Shown: positions 56,695 to 64,000 of the stretch, piece by piece | How positions within the stretch are numbered: position 1 is the stretch's first letter | Layout: each line of letters opens with the position of its first letter | Assembly: GCA_964036275.1 (NCBI GenBank) | Contig: OZ038434.1 | Coordinates: 29,528,425 to 29,592,424 of the forward strand | DNA length: 64,000 nt | Source of the DNA: Litoditis marina | Taxonomy: Eukaryota > Nematoda > Chromadorea > Rhabditida > Rhabditidae | Direction: 5' to 3' | The notes under the pieces: model-generated | Told to the model about the DNA's origin: nothing | What the model saw: the letters and a program-made list of their open reading frames with translations, nothing else | The model's database searches: none | Program-made: the position numbers and the translations under genes

Positions 56695-57204
56695 TCACCG
56701 TTAGAACAACGGTAAAAACGACATTTTGTGTCAGAAAAACAAATGACCGGTTTTTCAATTCAGGTTACTACCCGGTTACCTAGCGAGGTGGCCTGGAAAG
56801 TAGGTCAAAAACCAGTTAGGCTACTAAAAAACATTTAGCATTCACCTGGATTCCTCTCCTCGAGAGGAATGTTATTATGTTCACGATAAATGCGGTTCAT
56901 ACAATGAATTAGCACGTTAGACGTTAGTTCTTCTAATTCAACAGTTTTCTCGATTTCAGGCTCAAATTGCTCAGCTCTTCGAGAATGAAAAGTATTTTGT
57001 GGACGAACCAAGAAGCGCTGCTTTCAATGCCATTCACTGGGATTTTGTATTCTGCAATTTATATGTTCTTTCTATGTCGTTGACAGTCGATTGTTTGCTT
57101 TTAATAATTTTTTTGTTGACATATAATAATCTAGATTAGTTATTTAATATTTGTACTAGACGGTTTTTGCACAATGTATCACGATTCGTTATTTTCATCT
57201 ACTG

Positions 57205-57375
57205 ACTAATGTTGACCGTGGTCATCGGGTTTCGGCCACTGGTTGACCATGGTCAACTTAATGTTGACCATTGTCATTTTCGGTATAAAGCCACTCTATG
57301 ATTCTTTGTATTGACCACTGTCATCATTCCTTGACCATTGTCATTATAAGATCACTTTTTGACCATTGTCAAACC
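57205..57375. repeat. Subterminal TTGACCATGGTCAA block, right
   Basis: TTGACCGTGGTCA, TTGACCATGGTCAACTTAA, TTGACCATTGTCA and similar words recur six times, the mirror of the left block of the same transposon. Confidence 0.8.
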
Positions 57376-58018
57376 AGGCGTAGTATTTGGAAGTGTGTTC
57401 GTGTGGTGATTTTTGACCAAATAAACCGGTTATGGCCAACTTCGTCGTCGTTAACAGGAATCTGCACAAAACAGCAAAATTTCAAAACTTTTTAGTTGGA
57501 CGCGGCTTATATCGCGTTTCAAACATTGGGTTTTTTCTGGATTCCTTTGCCGGAATTCATGCTTCCTGGGACAAAATTCGTGAAAACTTCCTAAAATGCA
57601 TTATCATTATTTGAAATGTGTCAAATCCGTAATATTTTCCGTTCAAAAAATAAGTTAGCTCTCTTTATTTCTAATTCCCTGAAACAATGAAGATTTTTCT
57701 CGCTTTTCTACGTTACGTTTGGCTAATATTCGACTGACTTTTGAAGTTTTTCTTATTGACCCTCCTAGATATGTATAGTATGTTGTCTTTCTGATAGAGT
57801 GTTCTATTATTTTCTTTGACTGACTCGGTTATATCATAACTGTTACTCTACACTGTAACTATATAAACGTAGAGCTGTCATATCTATTTATTTAAATCGT
57901 GGCATAAAACTTGAATCAATTCCAAAGACTTCTAAACAAATAAAGGTAAAGCTCAGAGAAGTAATATAAACTATAAAAACGGAAAGAGAAAGAGTATAGA
58001 AAGTGGTACGTTTTGCCT

Positions 58019-59527
<1,509 letters not shown>

Positions 59528-60363
59528 TTTTTCGAACTGAAAAAGGTTGCCGATTAGATTTTTGAGATTTTTGAGATTTAAGGGATTTTTTTTGTTGACG
59601 AAATCGGCAGCGCGAAGGGAAAAACCACGTGATGTTCACGTGGAGAAACTCGCATTTGTCACATGCCATATCACGTGAGAGACTATGGTCGAACGACGGA
59701 CTATTTAGTGGGTTTCGAAATCAAATTTGGAACTTTATATAGGTGTTTCTGTACTCTTATCGAAACTTCATTCGAACGCTTCGGAAATTCCACAAATTAG
59801 TTATTTTGGTCACAAAAAGGTCAATATTGAAGTAATCGGGACTCATTCATTCGTGCCATATAGTTTTGAACGTGTAGCTAGAAAGTTAATAATAATAATA
59901 ATAGAAATAATAATAGACGATGGTGTAAAACTGACTGTTGAACTTGTACGTGAAGGGTTTATCTCGTGTTTTATACTGTGAACTCATATGTTTTCACTGA
60001 CGTTTCGCGGACCAGAAACTAATTTCGACGTTAAAATGAGCGATGAATAATCGCTCATTTCAACTAACACTGTTGTTTTGATGTTGATTCTGTAGAATAA
60101 TCTTCTTTCAGGTTTGTCTCATCTAGGAACATTTTTTTATATTGAAGCTCTGTTTCAAAGCAGACGAAATAGATGAATGTACGTTTTGTATGGCTTTCGC
60201 GGCCATAGCAGAACAAAATGTTGATCCAACTCATTTTTTACAACAAAAAACACATTTTTTTCAGAATACTGACTCGTGGGAGGTGTTTTCGGTGACACTT
60301 CCTAATTGACCGTACATTATTGCGTTCAGACTACAGAAACATCGGAAAAGGGCAATTTATCGC

Positions 60364-60385
60364 GCGCAGCGCGAAGCGCTGCGCA
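60364..60385. repeat. GC-rich hairpin, fourth copy
   Basis: GCGCAGCGC-GAA-GCGCTGCGC, a perfect 9-bp stem with a 3-base loop, the same as the terminal hairpin of the modular elements at 15578, 50022 and 56663. No palindromic cap or tandem array is recognised on either side, so this may be a truncated end. Confidence 0.7.
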
Positions 60386-60895
60386 GATTAGTTTTTGATC
60401 ACAACATTGCGGACTTTCAAAGGTGGTTTTATGCCATTTTCTCAAAAACTCCTGAACGGATTTTTGAGATTTTGATGGAAAGAGATAGAGGAGGAAAGGC
60501 TTTATCATTGAGCTATTCGATATTTAATGTGCGACCAGTGATCTACAGTTATGCTGAATATCGTCTCGCAAAAATGTCTTCCGACGGCGGCCGCGTGGCG
60601 CGGCGTGGCGCGGCGGCCGCAAAACCGACGAATTTAACCGATTCGTCTGAAATTTGAAATATTAAATCTGAAATCTTGGACCAATCGGTTGAAAATGAGC
60701 CATTTTATCGCCTTGGAAACATTGCATTCAGCTGCTTTCACAATCACTTCTAGATGTGCGGAGTGTGCGAAGTGAGCTGTTGTTTTGTTTTTTGGTAGTT
60801 GGAGTAGATTAAAGTATATTGAATAAGCAATTAGGTTAATCTGTAGAGATCCTGACTCCATAAAAAGGTTAATCGAACAAAAACAAAAATGATGG

Positions 60896-60970
60896 TGGTC
60901 GTGAAAGGATTCGAACCCTCGGCCTACTGGACTGTAGTGCGCTGCTCTGCCGACTGAGCCAAATAGCCAC
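60896..60970 (-). other. tRNA-like sequence, copy 1 (pseudo-tRNA or SINE head)
   Basis: On the minus strand: GGCTCAGTCGGCAGAGC (D arm, A box) and GAGGGTTCGAATCCTTTC (T arm, B box), followed within about 12 bases by TTTTT, a Pol III terminator. D and T arms look normal, but the acceptor stem pairs poorly (GTGG with CCAC only, at the wrong spacing), so a working tRNA is unlikely. Confidence 0.5.
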
Positions 60971-61195
60971 AAAGAGTGGAAGAAATGGACGGCGCCACAC
61001 GTGCGCTGCCCGAAATCAAGGATTGATCACTGTTTCTGAGAGAAGGCTTACTAACCAAACTCGTAACGCAGTTTTTGTTTTTAAAGCATCAACCCAGCGT
61101 GTGTGAATAGATTAAAATATATTGGAAAAGCAATTGTGTTAATCCGTAGAGATCCTGACTACATAAAAAGGTTAATCGAACAAAAACAAAAATGC

Positions 61196-61271
61196 TGTCC
61201 GTGAAAGGATTCGAACCCTCGGCCTACTGAACTGTAGTGCGCTGCTCTGCCGACTGAGCCAAATCGTCACG
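61196..61271 (-). other. tRNA-like sequence, copy 2
   Basis: Same D arm, T arm and TTTTT terminator as copy 1, inside a ~300-bp direct duplication: the flanks TAGAGATCCTGACT(C/A)CATA and GGACGGCGCCACACGTGCGC are also duplicated (60844/61147 and 60988/61287). The acceptor region differs from copy 1 and does not pair properly. Confidence 0.5.
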
Positions 61272-61500
61272 AAAGAAGAAAAAATGGACGGCGCCACACG
61301 TGCGCTGCCCGAAATCAAGGATTGATCACGGTTTCTGAGAGAATGCTTACTAACCAGAGTTCTAACGCAGTTTATGTTCTGCAAATCAACTTAGTATTCA
61401 TTGTTACGTTGAAAAAAGTTTAATAATAATTGATTAGATGCTCATTATTTCCTATCTATTGATTCATTATTTTCTTCGGAAATATAGAAAATGAGGACAA

Positions 61501-62082
61501 TTTGTATAAAAAAACGATGTAAAGTGAGAGACGATTAGCTTTTGAGATTGAACTGCATGGAATATAGAAAAGGAGGACAATAACTCAAGAGGGAAATAAA
61601 AAATCTAATCTCGCAATTTTCATGATCATCCTGACAGACTGATTCAAAAAATATATGCTAAATCTTTTAGAAAAGTCCGCTTACACTAAAAACGTATCTG
61701 AAACACAAATCAGCTATACTGTCAGTCTATCGCACAGTCACGTGAAACATGTTAAACACAGCAGAACTCGGAAACGTGAAACGACAAAGTGCACACTTAG
61801 GCTATTAGAATGCTAACTTTACATGAATATTCAAGAAACTTATAGTGTACTCTGTTCTGTTATCATTTTTGAATCAATGGTGATAATCATATTAGGACGT
61901 TTCATCTAATTGTTTGCTGCAAGTTTTTTTTTCACTGAAAAACAAAATGTTTTTGACCCATGAAAATTGCGAGATTACATTTTTCATTTCCCTCTTGAGT
62001 TATTGTCCTCCTTTTCTATATTCCATGCAGTTCAATCTCAAAAGCTAATCGTCTCTCACTTTACATCGTTTTTTTATACAAA
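61501..62082. mobile_element. Long-TIR element (124-bp arms)
   Basis: Left arm 61501-61624 (starts TTTGTATAAAAAAACGATGT) and right arm 61959-62082 are near-perfect reverse complements. The loop contains an R2 repeat copy (61724-61835). No coding capacity. Confidence 0.8.
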
Positions 62083-62091
62083 TATGTAATC

Positions 62092-62400
62092 CTATTTGAG
62101 CGCCACAGTGAGTGAAAACTCTAATTGACGTCGTATTACTACGACTTCCACCTGAGTTGTATTTTGGAAAATTGAATTCAGATTGTTTGTATTGAAAGTA
62201 CTAAACAAATCTATTGCCTGAATGTTTTCATTGAATGATCTACATATTACGGTCTCCATTGCCGTTCTCTGTTCAGTAGTGGGGACCAAAGTTGTAAGCT
62301 GAAAGCGATTGTATTCAATGGGAAAATGTGATCGGAAAAATATTTTAGACAGATAGCTGAAATTGGCATACTTGATGGTGTTCCACAGGAATGATTGCAA
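62092..62400 (-). CDS. Hypothetical 102-codon open frame
   Basis: An uninterrupted frame between two repeats, starting MQSFLWNTIKYANFSYLSKI. It can be extended upstream through an AATTGTAG acceptor at 62428 to VIDGSLNENL. Composition is protein-like (Asn, Phe, Thr rich) but I recognise no domain. It might be a decayed F-box-associated or transposon-derived segment. It also lies where the last exon of the Gly/Tyr-rich gene could fall. Confidence 0.2.
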   Translation of the reverse strand: MQSFLWNTIKYANFSYLSKIFFRSHFPIEYNRFQLTTLVPTTEQRTAMETVICRSFNENIQAIDLFSTFNTNNLNSIFQNTTQVEVVVIRRQLEFSLTVALK

Positions 62401-62404
62401 ATTC

Positions 62405-63767
62405 TCATTGAGAGACCCATCTATTACCTACAATTTCCCAGCCTCATATATACGGGTGGTCAATTGCAAAACCCCGTAGAACATGTTAAGCACAACAGAA
62501 CTCAGAAACGTGCGAGGACAAAGTGCACGATGCCTCATTAGAATGCTAGCTTTACGTGACTTCAAATTACGTCTAGTGTAGTGACAGCACATTTACCACC
62601 TTGAAAATTCAAGGGTTGAATTGCGTTTCTTCTATTCTAATTTTTAAATGATTTATTCCTACGAAAAACTATGAAAGTACCTCCATGTGCTGGTTGTTTG
62701 TTGTATCCATATCCGTAAGAGGGGGTATATCCGTAGCTGGGAGTACCGTAATGCTTAGAGGGGATGTAGACAAATGGGTGACCGAAACCATTCCTGGAAA
62801 TAGAGAGAGTGAAAAGCTAATACTAAGTGTTTCGAACAAAACTCATCTTCATTCAAATGGGCTCAACTTTCCTCTTCCTTATTGATTTCAAGGCCGACAT
62901 TCACCTTTTGATGAGCATGATTGTAAATAAACAACGTTTGATTGTAATATGACTTGACAAACTTTTATTGTTTTGTCAAAAACGTCAACTTTATAGTTTC
63001 TTTCAAATAGTTTCGCTCACCCATGTCCGTAACTGAAAGGCGTTGAGTAGTCTTTGTGATCTACCCCGTTGTAGCCGAGTTTGTCGTCGTGACCTGAAAT
63101 CAAAATTATTCCAATGTGAAATTCGGATGCCAAATTAGTTCATTTCCGGTTGGTTTGGCTGAAGAACTAACTAGGTGGGCAACTCTGTCCCAGAACTTTA
63201 TCAATGAGAAGGTACGATCAAAACGTTCACACACAGTTTCACACGCACGACATATTATGACATATTCTGTGAACTTCTTGCGATTCACTTTTAGTATTTT
63301 CCATTTTCGCTGAAAGTGCTACAGTATAATGACAAAACTTTCAGAATGAAGAGTGTCCGAGAGAGGATACACAAATTCCTGGAAGATTATTTACATATAC
63401 AGTTTGCCCTAGAGAATAGTAAATTTGAAGGTGTACGGTAGGAGTCTCAAGTAGATATGACGTGGACTATACTCACCATAGCTGCTACCATACTCGCTGC
63501 CCTTTCCGTACATTCCGGAACCGCCATATTTGTAGATGCCATACTCACTTGACGATCCCTAAAAACATCTAATCAGTTCGAGCTTCGAACTTTAGGCTTT
63601 TGTTTTCGAGTTGAGTTCGACTATATAAACTAAGAAGTTGGTTTCGTGTTCGATATGAAAACTATGGTAACGTACCTTGTTATATCCAGCTCCGTAATTT
63701 CCGTTGTATCCAGTACCGTAATCCTTGTAGTTGAAACCATACGGACCGTGGCCGTGACCATGCAGGG
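62405..63767 (-). CDS. Gly/Tyr/His-rich secreted-type protein, N-terminus beyond the window
   Basis: Minus-strand exons 63676-63767, 63477-63558, 63021-63093 and 62681-62793 join in phase. They encode low-complexity segments: LHGHGHGPYGFNYKDYG, YNGNYGAGYNK, YGIYKYGGSGMYGKG, KDYSTPFSYGHG, and YGTPSYGYTPSYGYGYNKQ. A possible last exon at 62405-62427 (NRWVSQ then TGA) fits by phase only. The first exon, with any signal peptide, must lie beyond 64000. Such Gly/Tyr-rich proteins in nematodes are often cuticle-associated or antimicrobial-like secreted peptides, but the exact family is not recognised. A fragment of the 62681-62793 exon is found at 51764. Confidence 0.65.
62459..62562 (-). repeat. 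Dispersed repeat R2, copy 5 (inverted)
   Basis: GTAGAACATGTTAAGCACAA, CAGAACTCAGAAACGTG, AAGTGCACGATGCC and TTAGAATGCTAGCTTTACGTG match the family; the copy at 61724-61835 lies inside the long-TIR element. Confidence 0.6.
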
Positions 63768-64000
63768 CTGAAAAATATTCTTTTTTGTCTTTTTAGTTTT
63801 TCAAGGATGTTTTTTGATTTATCGAAATTGCTTGAGTTCTATCGCTATTTTCATACATGACATTTGAATTATTACATCGGTTCAATCAATACTCTATTTT
63901 TTCAACGACTTGAGTACGTACATATTTTTGGTGAAACGGAACTAGAGTCGAATGCATAGTTCATTCTCCCGAAACGGTTATGTGCAACTCGAATGAACTG

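Larger units (their letters stand above)
52412..57511. mobile_element. 5.1-kb non-autonomous TIR transposon
   Basis: The left end TATAAGCCGTGTCCAACTAA is mirrored at the right end (57511), with the match continuing about 55 bp through AAGTTTTGAAAT and GTGCAGATTCCTGT. Terminal TA suggests a Tc1/mariner-like target site. Both subterminal parts (52555-52775 and 57205-57375) repeat TTGACCATGGTCAA-type palindromes. The interior has no long frame; it carries a nested modular element at 55000-56694. No transposase is seen, so mobilisation would need one supplied in trans. Confidence 0.75.
59528..62404. other. Intergenic, repeats and tRNA-like sequences
   Basis: No spliced gene recognised. It holds a fourth copy of the GC hairpin (60364-60385) and a GC-rich palindromic patch (GGCGGCCGCG / CGGCGGCCGC, 60586-60619). 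It also holds a tandem duplication with tRNA-like cores (60835-61350), a long-TIR element (61501-62082), and an R2 copy (61724-61835). A 102-codon frame is at 62092-62400. Confidence 0.5.

Noticed and set aside
60896..61271. Two functional tRNA genes
   Set aside because: D and T arms are good but acceptor stems do not pair at the standard spacing and the two copies differ most there.

Overview
The window looks like genomic DNA of a rhabditid nematode, most likely Caenorhabditis or a close relative, from a draft assembly with one 200-base N gap. The genes have many small exons with TTTTCAG-type acceptors and GT(A/G)AG donors. Several starts sit just behind a TTTTCAG acceptor, as in spliced-leader trans-splicing. 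The families present are typical of nematodes: an MLT-10-like moulting protein, C-type lectins, an Srd-type chemoreceptor and a CHHY-1-like hyaluronidase. All gene models were built by hand from frame, splice phase and family motifs.

Layout. 1-6.4 kb: no gene; repeats, SINE copies, a CT-rich microsatellite and the gap. 6.4-9.8 kb (-): a hyaluronidase/chondroitin hydrolase whose C-terminal half is missing. 12.3-24.2 kb (-): a 17-exon moulting-cycle (MLT-10-like) secreted protein with LSP repeats and a His-rich tail; one intron holds a 3-kb repeat element. 28.1-31.7 kb (+) and 32.1-37.6 kb (-): two convergent C-type lectins with one and two CTLDs. 40.1-42.4 kb (+): an Srd-like GPCR. 43.6-52.4 kb: an inverted duplication of a two-gene unit (small Cys-rich secreted peptide followed by a two-EF-hand protein), with more pieces of a third unit at 52.3 and 58.0-59.5 kb. 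62.4-64 kb (-): the 3' part of a Gly/Tyr/His-rich secreted protein that runs off the right edge.

Most of the rest is mobile or repeated DNA: tRNA-derived SINEs, many small palindromic/TIR elements, a 5.1-kb TIR transposon, and three copies of a modular element made of a palindromic cap, a minisatellite and a GC-rich hairpin. Several of these elements are filled with one reiterated short palindrome (GACGTC, GGCGCC, TGCA, GGTTA, CCATGG or TCATGA). This, with the inverted gene-unit duplication and decayed copies of exon pieces beside intact exons, is the most unusual content.

Most predicted proteins are secreted or at the surface (cuticle/moulting, lectin, small Cys-rich and EF-hand peptides, chemoreceptor). 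No operon is evident. The Cys-rich and EF-hand genes recur as a same-strand pair and may be co-duplicated partners.
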